A stretch of DNA of 64,000 nucleotides from Diacronema lutheri. Its lineage: Eukaryota > Haptophyta > Pavlovophyceae > Pavlovales > Pavlovaceae. The stretch lies in contig JAGTXO010000006.1 of assembly GCA_019448385.1 (NCBI GenBank), positions 124,001 through 188,000 of the forward strand, given 5' to 3'. The position numbers and the translations under genes are program-made. Under the pieces are notes generated by a model. It saw only the letters and a list, made by a program, of their open reading frames with translations, made no database searches and had not been told where the DNA came from. Shown one piece after another: positions 52,322 to 63,083 of this stretch; positions within the stretch are counted from its first letter, which is position 1; the number at the start of each line of letters is the position of its first letter.

Positions 52322-55300
52322 ATGCTGCGCGGCGTTGTCAAGTCGGTGCTGTCGGGCGACACGCTAGTGATCATGGGGCTCGATTCGAGCCGTGGCCCAC
52401 CGCCCGAGAAGCAGGTCACCCTCGCCTACCTCTCGGCGCCCCGCCTGGGCAACCGCACGACGGCCGACGCGCCGTTCGCGTGGGCGTCGCGCGAGTGGCT
52501 GCGCGGCCAGCTCATCGGCAAGGAGGTGTCGTTCAGCGTGGACTACGCCAACCAGGCGGCGCGCCAGTTTGGCACCGTTCTCGCCGACCAAGGCCGCAAC
52601 ATCGGCCTCGCCGTCGTCCAGGCCGGCTGGGCGCGCGTGCAGCCGCCCAAGCCGGCGGACGGCGGCGCGCCGCCCGCGTCGAGCGCGCTCGAGGCGCTGC
52701 TCGCGGCGGAGGCTGCGGCCAAGGAGGCGGGGCTGGGGATGTGGTCTATGGAGGAGGGCGCGGCCGCGCGCAACACGCGCGTCGTTGACTACGCGCCCGA
52801 CGTGCCCGCGCTGCTGCAGCGGCTGCAGGGCGAGCGGCTCACGGCCGTCGTCGAGCACGTCAACTCTGCTTCGTCGTTCCGCCTGCTGCTGCTCCCGGAC
52901 TTTCAGGTGCGCGCGGCGGTGCGCGCGCGGGCGAGAGTGCTCGCGTGGCGCGGCCGATACGCCGGCGCTGCACGCCGCCGCGCCCGCCGCTGGCGAGCGC
53001 CGCCGCGCGCCCCCGGCGCGTTCGGCCGCGACCACGTTCGGACAGCCCCCTCGCGCGCCTAACGCGTCGGCCTCACCCGCGGCCCTCTCGTCGCCTGCCC
53101 GCCCCGCCTGCCCGCCCCGATCCTGCACAGTCGGTGCCGCTGCTGCTCTCCGGTGTCGTGACTCCCAGCGTGCGGCGCAATGCGCAGACGGGCGCGGAGG
53201 AGCCGCAGCCCTTCGCGCGCGAGGCCAAGTACTTCGCCGAGTCGCGCGTGCTGCACCGGACGGTGCGCGCGGTGCTCGAGGGCGTGGACAAGAGCGGCGC
53301 GCTCGTGGGCACGATCATGCACATCTCCGCCGAGATCAACCTCGGCGCCGAGCTGCTCAGGGCCGGCCTCGGCCGAATCGCCGACTGGTCCGTTCAACTC
53401 TCGAGCGAGCCCGCCCTCTTGCGGCAGGCGGAGGCCGGCGCAAAGGGCGCGCGCCTCAACCTGTGGCGCGGGTACACGCCGCCCGCCGCGCGCGAGGGCA
53501 TGGGCGAGTACCAGGCGCGTGTTGTCGAGGTGCTCGGCGCCGACGTTCTGCTCGTCGTGCCCGTTGGCGCTGCAGACGGTGACGAGCGACGGCTCTGCCT
53601 GTCGGGCGTCAAGGCGCCGCGCGCGGGCAACGAGCGGCGCGGCGATGCGGGCGAGCCGTGGGCGTACGAGGCCAAGGAGTGGACGCGCCGCGCGGCAGTG
53701 GGCAAGAAAGTCCGCGTCGTCCCCGAGTTTACGCGCAAGCTCGAGGCGCGCGAGGCGACCACCGGCACTGATGGCGGCGGCCCCGTTGCTGCCCGGCCTG
53801 AGGTGCGGCGCGCTCGCGCGCGCACGGCCGCCGCGCGCGCGCGCGCCGCTTTTGTCCCCTCCTCCCTCCCCTCCGCCCGCGCCGCTTTTGTCCCCTCCTC
53901 CCTCCCCTCCGCCCGCGCCGCTTTTGTCCCCTCCTCCCTCCCCTCCGCCCGCGCCGCCACCTCGCGCGCACGCGCGCTCGCGCTGCCGCGGGCAAGGCGC
54001 GCCCAAGCCCCGCCCTCAGCACCGCCCACGCCCCTTTCGCAGGTCGAGCGGACCTACGCGGCCGTCTTCGTCGGCGAGAAGAATCTCGCCGCCGGGCTGA
54101 TCGGCGCCGGCCTCGCGCACGTGAACACGAACGCGCGCGGCGAGGAGATCACAGCGCACATCGATGCGCTGCACGACGCCGAGCGCGCGGCCAAGGAGAA
54201 GAAGTTGGGCGCGCACTCGGGCAAGGCGCCCACCGGCCTGCCGTGGGGGCCGAGCCAGGACCTGACGCTGCCCGCCAACAAGGCGCGCGCGCAGGCTTTC
54301 CTGCCCGCGCTGCAGCGCGACACGCGCGTGCGTGCGACGGTGCTGCACGTCGTGCACGGCGCGCGCTTCAAGTGCCTCGTGCCGCGCGAGGGCTGCGTGA
54401 TCGGCTTTGCGCTCGCGGGCGTGCGCTGCCCGGCGACCGCGCGGCGCGACCAGCCCGGTTCCGTCGCCGAGCCCTTTGCCGACGAGGCGTTTGCGCTCTC
54501 GCGCGGCGCGCTGCTGCAGCGCGACATCGAGATCGAGGTCGAGTCGCTCGACAAGAATGGCGTCTTCCTCGGCACGGCGCACATGCCCGAGGGCAAGGGC
54601 TCGCTCTCGATCGCACTTCTCGAGGCGGGCCTCGCGTCGCGCATCCCGCCCGCCGCCGACCGCTCGCGGCACGCCATCGCGCTCGAGGCGGCGGAGAAGC
54701 GCGCGCGCGACGCGCGCCTCAAGGTGTGGGAGGGATGGGCGGAACAGGTCGCCGCTGAGCCGGAGGAGGAGATCGAGCTCCCCACGCGCGCCGACGGCTC
54801 CGCGCCCGACGCGTCCGCCGTCCGCGCGCTGCTCGGCCGCCTGCCCGAGGCGGACCTGAGCGGCACGGAAGTGAGCGACGGCGTCACCTTTTACGCGCAG
54901 CCGTGCGGCACGTCCGATGCGGCGGTGCGCGAGGCGAAGCGGTTTGAGGGCGTGCTCGCAAACGCCGGCGCCATCTCCGCCGCCAGCTTTGCGCCAAAGG
55001 TGGGCGCGGCGTGCGCCGCGCGCTTTGGCGCCGATGGCCGTTACTACCGCGCAAAGGTGGTCGCCTTGTTGCCGCACGGCGAGGTGCAGGTCTTCTTTGT
55101 CGACTTTGGCAACGCGCAGGCGTGCAAGCTCGCCGAGTGCCGCCCGCTCGACCCGGCCATCTCGCTCACCGCCACGCCGCCCCTCGCGCTCTGCTGCAAG
55201 CTCGCGTACCTCGTCGCGCCGCCCGTCGACGACGAGTACGGGCGCGAGTGCGCGCTGGCGCTCTCCGAGACTGTGCTCGGCAGGGCGGTGCGCGCGCGCG

Positions 55301-56014
55301 TCGAGCGGCGGCAGGGCGGCGAGATGGCCGTTACGCTCCTCACCGCCGCGCCCGAGGGCAGCGGCGGCTCCGGCTCGGCGAGCGGCGCGCCGTCGGACGG
55401 CGAGGGCGCGGCGGCGGGCACCAACGGCTTCTCCGCCGCCGTTGCTGGCACGCTCAACGCTGAGCTCGTCGCGATGGTGTGCGCTGCACGCCGCGCGCCG
55501 CGCCGAGTGCTGGCCGCGGGTTGTGAAGCGGCGACATACCGCGCCACGCCGCGCCGCACCGCGCCGCGCCGCGCCGCGCCGCGCCGCGCCGCGCCGCGCC
55601 GCGCCGCGCCGCGCCCGCTCACGCCCCCTCCCTTCCTTCCCCCGCCCTCCCTTCCTTCCCCCGCCCCGCCTGCCGCACGATGGCGCCAGGGCCTCGCGCG
55701 CGTGGAGCGGCGGCCGGAGGTGCGCAACGCGGCGACCGGCGCTGTGCTCGACGGGCTGCGCGCGCTGCAGGAGGACGCCAAGAAGAACCGGTGCGAGCGC
55801 ACCGCGGGCCCACCCGCGACGCGCGCCGCTCGTGGCTTCGCGTCGCGTGCCGTGCATGCGCCGCGCCTTCGGGTTGCCAACCGCCGCCCGTGCCCACCCA
55901 TGTGCTCGCGTGCGCAGGCTGGGCATCTGGCGGCACGGTGACATCGAGGAGGACGACTGCAAGGAGTTTGGCTACACACCGCGCACCGAGAGCGCGTGGA
56001 GCAAGAAGAAGTGA
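52322..56014 (+). CDS. SND1: SND1 / Tudor-SN (p100)
   Basis: Five exons: 52322-52906, 53131-53802, 54043-55476, 55690-55790 and 55918-56014; introns of 224, 240, 213 and 127 nt, with matched phases 0, 0, 0 and 2. 962 residues (human 910). Four staphylococcal-nuclease-like domains run in order, beginning MLRGVVKSVLSGDTLVIMG (residue 1), LLLSGVVTPSVRRNA (about 197), EYQARVVEVLGADVLLVVP (about 323) and VRATVLHVVHGARFKCLVP (about 510). The Tudor domain, RFGADGRYYRAKVVALLP and VQVFFVDFGNAQACKL (about 740-800), splits a fifth SN domain that ends in WRHGDIEEDDCKEFGY, the diagnostic SND1 C-terminus. SND1 binds and cleaves structured or edited RNA and works in splicing, silencing and stress granules. 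Intron 2 contains a 36-bp tandem repeat; intron 3 contains (CCGCG)n. Confidence 0.95.
53842..53960. repeat. 36-bp tandem repeat (3 copies) inside SND1 intron 2
   Basis: CGCTTTTGTCCCCTCCTCCC and flanks recur three times with a 36-bp period in the 3' half of the intron. The C/T-rich units look like serial copies of a polypyrimidine tract. Confidence 0.85.
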
Positions 56015-56293
56015 CAGGGCGGGAAAAGGCGGGGAATGGACACCGGACGACCGTGTGGCGAAGAAACGATGGACACCGACGGCTGCGCGCCAAGCATCCG
56101 CAGCGGCCGCCGACAACGGGAGCGGCGGAGGCCTTTGCGCATTTGCTCTCGCTCGGCGCCACACCTCCGCGTCAAACGCGCGAGCTGCGACATCGCCAAG
56201 TTGTACAGTGCGTTCGTGCGACTCGAAAGGCGCACAGCTCGCTCCTGCGCGCATGCCGCAAAGCGCCCTGTGCCCGCTTTTCGGGTGAATTAT

Positions 56294-57839
56294 TTAGGAA
56301 AGAATTTTCGAATTAGGCACGCCATCCGCGCCGACGCGCTCGTACGCGAGCAGGTAGGCGTCGTGCGCGGCGGCCGCGCCCGGGAAGCCGTCGAGCTGCG
56401 AGACGTGCGAGTCATCGAAGCGCAGCCACTCGGCCGCGCGCGCAGGCGCGGCGGAGACGCCCGCGCCGTCCTCGGCCAGCTCCGGCGCGACGAGGCACTC
56501 CGCCGTGTAATGCCCGCCGACGAGCGAGCGGCCATGGTGGCGCACGATGGCGCGCAGCGCGTACGTCGCCTTTGCCGTGCCCGCGGCGAGGAATGGCGTC
56601 AGGTCGAGCTCGGGCTCGATGCGGACGGGCGCCGCGCTCTTGCGCCAGCCATCGCCCGAAGGCAGCGGCTGGAAGCGCTTGAGGTGCAGCAGCAGCGCGC
56701 GCGGCGGCGTCTCGACCGCCGCGAGCACCGTCGCGTACCTGCACCCGCACTTCGCCTCGGGGCACGTGCGCTCGACGGTGGGGCTGGCGAAGAAGGCGGC
56801 GAGCAGTGTCGACACGGACGGCACACCGCACGCGCCGCCCGCACCGGCGTGCGCGCGCGCGCGCGTGCCGTGCGACATGGTCGGCAGCAGACCACTCAGC
56901 TCCGCGAGCCTGCCGAGCCGAGCCGGTGCCGGCGCCGGCGGCGGTGCCGGCGGGGCGCTCGGCGGCTTCGCTGTCGTGGCGTCTTCCCTCAGCCAGCTCG
57001 GCTCCAAAACGGCCGCGACATCCGTCGCGTCGTTTGGCGGCGTGGTCGGACCGGCGCTGCGGCACGCCGGCTCGCACGCCGGCTCATCGGCGGCAGGCGC
57101 GTGCGACGAGCGCAGCGCGCGCGCGCCGTCGCTGCCGTCGCCATCGTCATCGTCATTGTCATCGTCCGCCAACGCCTGCGCCGCGGCCGCTGCTCGCGCG
57201 TGCGCGTGCGGCCAGCCGTTACGCCCATCGTGCGGCGTCACGTCGAGCGAAAGGTGCGACGCCCACTCGAGCGCGGCCGAGCTGCTCGCGCAGCCCGGCG
57301 CGATGCAGCGATACGTGCGGCGGATGCGCGCGCACAGCGCAGAGCGGACCGCGCATCGCGGCAGCTCAGCACCCTCGGCGTCCTCCTCGGCGTCCTTGTC
57401 GGCGTCCTCGCTACCGGCGAGCGGCGGTGGCGGTTGCAGCTGAGGCGGCGGACAGGAGGGCGAGGCGAGCAGGTGCGCGCGCGCCGGCGAGGCGCGCGCG
57501 CCGGCGCCGGCCGCGCCGCGCGCCTTTGCGAGCAGCTGGCGTGCGCACACCGTCTCCGCCTCGAGCGCGTCGAGGAGGAGCAGAAGCCACTCATGCGCGT
57601 CCTCCTGCGCCCAGCCGAGGCCAAGGCCTACCGCCGAGCCCGCCGCGACGCGCGTGCGCAGCTGCGTCAGCAGCGCCGTCGTCTCGCCCACCGGCGGGCT
57701 GGCCGGCGGCGTCGAGGCGCGCGCGCTGCCCTCGGGTCCCGAGCGCCACAGGCGGAGGAGGCAACGCGAGATTGGCAGCAGCCGTGCAACGTCGACGCTG
57801 CCCACCCGCGCGACCGCCGTGCGCGGCGTGTTGCCGCCC

Positions 57840-57874
<35 letters not shown>

Positions 57875-59614
57875 AGGCTGCAGCGCGTTGCGCGTCGGCG
57901 CGAAGGGCGAGGTGGCGCCTTCCGCCGAGCGGAGCACGCTGCCGAAATGGCGCGCCTCCGCCGCTGCGCTGAGTACCGCCGAGCGGAGCGCGGCGCGCAG
58001 CGGCGTCGCCGAGCCGAGCGCCTGCAGCACCGCGTTGATGAAGCACGTGTTGCCCAGGTTTGGAAAGGCCCGCCGTTGACCCATCACAGCCGCGCGCGGC
58101 AGCTGCGGCACGGCGAGCGCCGCGGCGAGCGCCGTCGCGGCGCAGCGCGCGCTCAACGCGTCGCTCGCGTCCGCGCTCGCGCCCCAGTCAGGCGCGAGCG
58201 TATCCGTGCGCGCACGCCGTTGCGGCTGCGTGTCGGGCGTGCGCGACGCGCCATCGGCTAGGACGCCGCCATCGGCTAGGACGCCGCCATCGGCTATGAC
58301 GCCGCCATCGGCTAGGACGCCGCCATCGGCTAGGACGCCGCCCGGCGAATCGCTGCGCCCGCCTGCGGTCGGCCGACGGCCAACCGGCGAAGCGCAGCTG
58401 CTCGCGCCGCGCGATTGCACCTGCGCGCCGGGGCCCGGCGGCGACGAGCGTCCGAGCCCAAGGGCGCCATGCTGCGCGCGCGCGTGCGCGGCACGTGCGC
58501 GGTGCGTGGTGAGCGCGCGGCACGGCAGCGCGCGCAGCGCGCGCGCGGCGGGCGCGCGCGGCGCGCACCGGCCGCGCGAGGGCGCTGAGCCCATCAGCCC
58601 GCACGGGCGAGCAGCACACCTCCACGCCGATTGGCGCGCGGCTCTCAAGCTCGGCCGCGCAGCGCGTGATCGCATCGGCGTTCAGCGAACGAGGCCGCTT
58701 CGTGCGCGCATGTGTGGCCGCCGTGTCGCGCGCGCGGCCAGCGTGCTCGTCGCCATCGCTCGCCCAGCCGCGCGGCGCGCGCTCGGCGGCGCGCGCGTCG
58801 ACCGCAGCCTCGCCAACACGCGGGAGGGCTGCGCTCGCGGCGGCTGCACCGCATCCGGTCGAGACGCCAGCAGGGGGGCAGCAGCCGTCCGTGAGGGGGC
58901 GTGCGTCGGCGCGGGGCACGGCGTGCGGCGTGCTCGACGGCGTGACGCTCGTGGCGCCGCCGCCACGACGCGCGGCGAGGCGCACGCGCGCCAAGCGCTG
59001 CTCCGTCGGCTCCGGGCTGCCCTCCTCGCGCGCGCGCGCGCGCGCGCGCGCGGCGGCGTGACGGATGCGGCGCCGACGGGCGGCGAGTCGCGCGACTGCG
59101 AGGCCGGGCCGACAAGGGCGCGCTCGTGCTCGCGCTTGTCGGCGAGCGCGAGCGGTTGCGCGTTCTCATCCGAGCACGGCGTGCGCGCCCGCGCCGGCTG
59201 CGCATCGGGGGCGCGCCGCGCGAACGCCGCGGGCGGCACCGCCGTCGGCTTGTGCGGCCGGTGCAGCTGCATCGGCGGTCTGGTCGACAGGGAGAGAAGC
59301 GCGCTGTCGCGCTTGAGCTGGCGGACGCTTGTGAGGAAGGCTACCAGCTCGTCCGGATCCGCGCCAAAGATTGCGATCGCCACCGACGCGTCGAGCGCGT
59401 CGAAGACGAGCTTGGCCTCGCCGCGCGCGTGGAACTGCGACTCGGTGCGCACGTGCTCCGAGAGCGGGAAGCTCACGGCGGACGCCCCGGCCGGGTTGAC
59501 GACGACGGCCGGAGCGCCATCGCTGCCGAGCACGAGCACCACCTCGCGCGCAGCGTGCGCAAAGACCCCCCTGTTCGCGAGCTGCACGCTCCGCGCCTTT
59601 AGGGAGTGCCGCAT
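56294..59614 (-). CDS. Ubiquitin-specific protease (USP37-like architecture), frame shifted at a (CG)n run
   Basis: Span of a gene whose pieces are 59614-about 59053, about 59026-58569 and 58471-56294. The last two are joined by a 97-nt phase-0 intron (CCG|GTGCGC ... GCGCAG|CAT). The catalytic domain starts RRAFPNLGNTCFINAVLQAL (nucleophile Cys), has GWAQEDAHEWLLLLLDALE, CAPG-type zinc residues, LLLHLKRFQ and the His box SLVGGHYTAECL ... FDDSHVSQLDGF ... YLLAYERV. The N-terminal piece (REVVLVLGSDGAPAVVVNPA, DELVAFLTSVRQL) resembles the PH-like domain of USP37/USP26/USP29. The first and second pieces are in different frames; the switch falls in the (CG)13 run at 59027-59052, where a difference of one CG unit would reconcile them. 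Linkers hold a (GGVLAD)n repeat and a polyglutamine tract (CAG/CTG run near 57840-57875). It removes ubiquitin from targets. Confidence 0.8.
58251..58341. repeat. 18-bp tandem repeat (about 5 copies) in the USP gene
   Basis: The unit GCCGCCATCGGCTAGGAC is repeated with one T/G variant and encodes GGVLAD/GGVIAD on the minus strand, ahead of the USP catalytic domain. Confidence 0.9.
59027..59052. repeat. (CG)13 dinucleotide run in the USP coding region
   Basis: A perfect CG run at the point where the two coding frames of the USP gene meet. It is the probable cause of the frame break. Confidence 0.9.
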
Positions 59615-59655
59615 GGCAGAGGCCCGGCCGCCCGCCTCAATGGCTCAAAAACGCA

Positions 59656-59662
59656 TTTATAA
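59656..59662 (-). promoter_or_regulatory. TATA-like element upstream of the USP gene
   Basis: On the minus strand the sequence is TTTTTATAAATGCG, about 42 bp before the start codon at 59614. It stands out in this GC-rich genome; assignment is by position and sequence only. Confidence 0.4.
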
Positions 59663-59839
59663 AAAGGGCGGTTGGAAAGAGCGGGAATTCTTCTGGGAGG
59701 GGAGCGCGGAGAGGCCAAGATGAGCCTCGCCGCGCCAACGTCACGCTCGCTTGAATGGGCCTCTCGCCAGCGATGATGAGTGCCGATGCAGCAGCGCGGA
59801 CACGGTGTCGCGTCAGTGTCGCTGGCTGTCTTGCGCTCG

Positions 59840-61237
59840 TCACTTGAACGAACCCACGCCGGTGATGATGCGCAGGCGCTCGTCTGCAGGCGGCGTGGAA
59901 CGGGCCGGCGCGTGCGGGCACGACGAACGCGCGCGCGCGTGAACGCTACACCGCGCTAGGCGTGCGCGCGCACCAAAGGTTGCGACGTGGCGCAAAGCGC
60001 ACCGCCGCCCTGCGCGTGCGCGCCGCTCCGGGCAGCCCAACGGCGCCACTTCTCGCCGCACGCGCGTACACGTGGTCCAAAAGATGAGCTGCCAGGGCGC
60101 GAGATGGAGCCACGCGGGGAAGAAGCCCTTGTAGAGCGCAAGAAAGCCCTCCTGCTTGACCGTCTTCGACCAGCAGTCGAGAATGCCGCGGAACTGCGGC
60201 TCGGCGCCGTGGGGCCTCGCTTTCTGCGTCATGATCCGCGCGGTCGCCACGTCGTGCGGTGTGGACAGGACGGATGCGACAAAGCCCGCGCACGTGGCCG
60301 CGAGCAGGTGGCAGCGGATGTCGTCACGCGAATACCCCGCGCTGTCGACGAAGGCGTTCTTTGCGGAGTCGTATCTTGGGGCCGACGAGGGCGCGGCGTG
60401 CGGCGCGGGGGGGCGGTGACATCGCGGGCATAGACGCGGCGCCGCGCGCGGGCGCTGCGCGCAGGGCGGCCAGCTCGCGCGCGCCGCTCACGTCGTCAGC
60501 TCGCCAAAGTTCACGAGGCAGGCGCGCTGTATCGCCGGCGAGGAGCCGGCGTAGAAACCGAGCATGCCCTCGCGCTTCGCGATCGTGCCCAGCGCGTCGA
60601 ACAGGCCGGAGTAGCGCGGGCGCGCGAGCTTCTTGGCAGCGACCAGCCGGCCGTCGCCCTGCATGCGCACCTCGACGAGGTCAAAGGGCGTGGCGATCGC
60701 CTGGCCGACGCCGCCCGCAGTGATGGATGCGGCGGCCTTTGCGGAGAAAGGCGCGTGCTCCGCGTCGTCGCCGCAGAAGAAGTGGCGGATGTGCTGCGTG
60801 CGCGAGTAAACGGCAGTGAAACGGGTTGGGCGCGTGCGACAGGCGGACGCACGCGGTGTGCGTGAGCACGAGACGCTCACACCCCCGCCGCGCATGTGTG
60901 CGCACGCTCAAGCGGCATGCTGAGGCACCCGTCGAAGCGCGCGACGCCGCGAACGCGCCTCGTAGCCAACCATGCGAAAGCCAGTGTACGGGATATGGCG
61001 CGCAAGCCCTGGCGAAAAGCCCGCGTACAGCCCCAAGACGCCCTCCGTCCTCGCGATGTGGCGCATCATGCCGAAGAAGCCGAATTTGCGCCCTGCGCCA
61101 AAGCCGGGCTCGCCCTGCAGCTGGAGGCGCGTTTTGGTCAGCTCGACAGGGTACATTGAGCCCTCGGCGACCATGGACGCAACTGAAGTCAGGCCGAACT
61201 TGTGCGCCAGCGCGCGCCGATCGTCGCGTGCGCTCAT
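59840..61237 (-). CDS. Mitochondrial carrier, UCP4/UCP5-like
   Basis: Four exons: 61237-60959, 60793-60492, 60374-60070 and 59883-59840; 309 residues, the usual carrier length. Intron 1 (165 nt, phase 0) has the donor GAG|GCGCGT, making it GC-AG; introns 2 (117 nt, phase 2) and 3 (186 nt, phase 1) are GT-AG. Three repeats carry the P-x-[DE]-x-x-[KR] signature: YPVELTKTRLQLQGE, TPFDLVEVRMQG and TPHDVATARIMTQ, each followed by an energisation-type helix segment (GLYAGFSPGLARHIP, GFYAGSSPAIQRACL, ALYKGFFPAWLHLAPWQ). The spliced end WTTYERLRIITGVG is typical. The Thr-Lys-Thr-Arg-Leu-Gln and second/third-repeat sequences are nearest to UCP4/UCP5 and dicarboxylate carriers. Inner mitochondrial membrane; substrate undetermined. 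Confidence 0.9.
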
Positions 61238-61649
61238 CGCCGGGTGAGTGGACGGCGGGCGGGCGGAAAATTCGGGAAAAACTTAAAACGGTAGGGGCGA
61301 ACTTCGCGCGAACTTCGCCCCATCCTTTCATGATCATGATCAGCGGCGAGGGCAATGTCCTTGCTCATTCAGGACTCGTGCAGGCGCAGGCGGATGTGTC
61401 TTGTGATGCGCTCGGTGGTGTGCATGTCGGTGAAGAGCAGGACGCCGAGCTTGAAAATCTTCATCTCAACCGTCCGAGTGTCGACGGTGAGAACTTGTTC
61501 GTGTGCAGTCCCCACCCACCCGCGCTACGCGAGCCCCTCCCCCTCATGTCTCATCAGTCATCACTCATCAGCGTCAAAGCGTGCCAGCTGCCCAGCTCGT
61601 GCCGACGTCGCTCGATGGGCGCCGCCCGCCACGCGCGGGGAAAAACGCA
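61238..61649. other. Intergenic region, carrier promoter side
   Basis: 412 bp between the 3' end of the oxygenase gene and the start of the carrier gene, both on the minus strand. It contains a repeated GCGAACTTCGC motif (61297-61320) and the palindrome TCATGATCATGA (61328-61339). No gene is evident. Confidence 0.4.
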
Positions 61650-63083
61650 TCACAGCACCGCCGCCGGGTAGTCGCCGATTTTGCCGAAATAGTCATCGCG
61701 CCACACATCCGCCGGAATCGCGCGCAGGTCGAATGAGACGCGCGTCGCGCCCGTGCGGTTGGCCATTGCATAATGCCGGCAGCGGCAGCCATTGAAGACG
61801 AGCAACTCGCCGTACCCCAGCTCGACGGGCGCAAAGTCGGCTGCGCCGGGGCTCGACTCAAGCCAGAGTGCGGAAGAGCCGACCGCGCGCGTGAGCGGCA
61901 CCCACACGTTGATCTCGCCGCCCTCGTGCCCCGGGTAGTCCGCGTCGCAGTGCAAGCCGATCGGCGTCGCAAAGCCCGGCGTGTGCACGCGCACGGTCGG
62001 CGGGCGCTGGTAGGCGAGCCGCGGCCGCGTCGCGCCGGCAACGGAATCGTCGCCATCGTGCGCGCCCTCACCCTCGCCCTCGTCGCTGCTGCTGCTGCTG
62101 CTGCTGCCGCACCCGCTCCCGCTCGGGTCGCCGTCGCGCCCGCCGTCGACGCGCCGCTCGTGTGCGCCGTTCGCACCGCGCGGCCGTCGACGCACGCACT
62201 GCGGCGCGACGACGTGCGCGACGAAGCGGTCAAAGGCGGCGACGAAGGCGCGCCACTGAGGCGAGCCGTGCAGCAGCTGCAGCGCGCGCCCTTTGTCGCG
62301 CTGCGCGTGCCGCCAGCGGCTGGGCAGATGCTGGCCTGCCAGGCGGAGGCCACGCAGCAACGCTGGACAAAGCGGCGGCTGGCCACGCGGCTGCGCGAGG
62401 TGGAGCAGCTGGAGCCGGCGCTCGAGTGGATCGGTCGAGAGCGCCATTACCGCGCCGCCCGCACCCGCGCCCTCGCCCGCAACGTCCGCGACCGGCGCGG
62501 CCGCTGGCGCGCCGCAGCCGTGCCGCCCGGCCGCGCGCGCCGCGCGCACCGACGCGCGCCGATCAGCGGTCGGCGCGGCTGCGTGAGGCACGAAGCGGTC
62601 GAGCTCGAGCACGGCGGCGAGCGCCTCGCGCAGCCCGTACTCCGACACGTCGTAGCGCAGGATGCGCGCGCACCGCCGTCGCTCGAGCCAGCGCGGCTGC
62701 GCGAGCGCGAGCGCGCACCGCGCGTCGGCGGCGCGAGCGGCGCGCGCGGCCTCGTCGCGCGCCTGCGTGGCGGTGGCGTGGGCGCGCGCGGCGGCGAGCG
62801 TGGCTGGCGGAACGTCGTGCGAGTGCGGGCACGCCGCGCTGCGCTCGCGCTCGCACGGTTTGCCGAAGAGCGCCGCACGGCACAACGGCCAGCCGGCCAC
62901 ATCAAGCAGCGCATTTACGTCCGCGCCGAGCGCTCGGCCGAGGGCGAGGTGGAGGGCTGCACGGCTGCGCTCGGCGGCAGCGGGCGGCGCGATGCCGAGC
63001 GCGGCGAAGCGCGCAAGGAGCTGCGCTTGCGTCCCCGCGGCGAACGGCTCCCACGATCCGCCATGCGCTGCCACCGCCGCCAT
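61650..63083 (-). CDS. 2-oxoglutarate/Fe(II) dioxygenase with N-terminal CCCH-like cluster
   Basis: 477 residues, no intron, from MAAVAAHGGSWEPFAAG. The dioxygenase core lies at about 370-470: HCDADYPGHEGGEINVW holds the first His and Asp of the facial triad, ALWLESSPGAADFAPVELGY follows, and CRCRHYAMANRTGATRVSFDLRAIP gives the distal His and the Arg (R-x-S) that binds 2-oxoglutarate. This resembles PhyH/StrG-type small-molecule or protein hydroxylases. Residues about 68-88 contain C-x8-C-x7-C-x3-H (LCRAALFGKPC ... CPHSH), a CCCH-like zinc finger with a longer second spacing, suggesting RNA binding. A Ser-Asp-Glu linker (SSSSSSDEGEGEG) precedes the core. The combination of a possible RNA-binding finger and a hydroxylase is unusual; substrate unknown. 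The start codon lies directly next to the 36-bp minisatellite. Confidence 0.78.
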   Translation of the reverse strand: MAAVAAHGGSWEPFAAGTQAQLLARFAALGIAPPAAAERSRAALHLALGRALGADVNALLDVAGWPLCRAALFGKPCERERSAACPHSHDVPPATLAAARAHATATQARDEAARAARAADARCALALAQPRWLERRRCARILRYDVSEYGLREALAAVLELDRFVPHAAAPTADRRASVRAARAAGRHGCGAPAAAPVADVAGEGAGAGGAVMALSTDPLERRLQLLHLAQPRGQPPLCPALLRGLRLAGQHLPSRWRHAQRDKGRALQLLHGSPQWRAFVAAFDRFVAHVVAPQCVRRRPRGANGAHERRVDGGRDGDPSGSGCGSSSSSSSDEGEGEGAHDGDDSVAGATRPRLAYQRPPTVRVHTPGFATPIGLHCDADYPGHEGGEINVWVPLTRAVGSSALWLESSPGAADFAPVELGYGELLVFNGCRCRHYAMANRTGATRVSFDLRAIPADVWRDDYFGKIGDYPAAVL

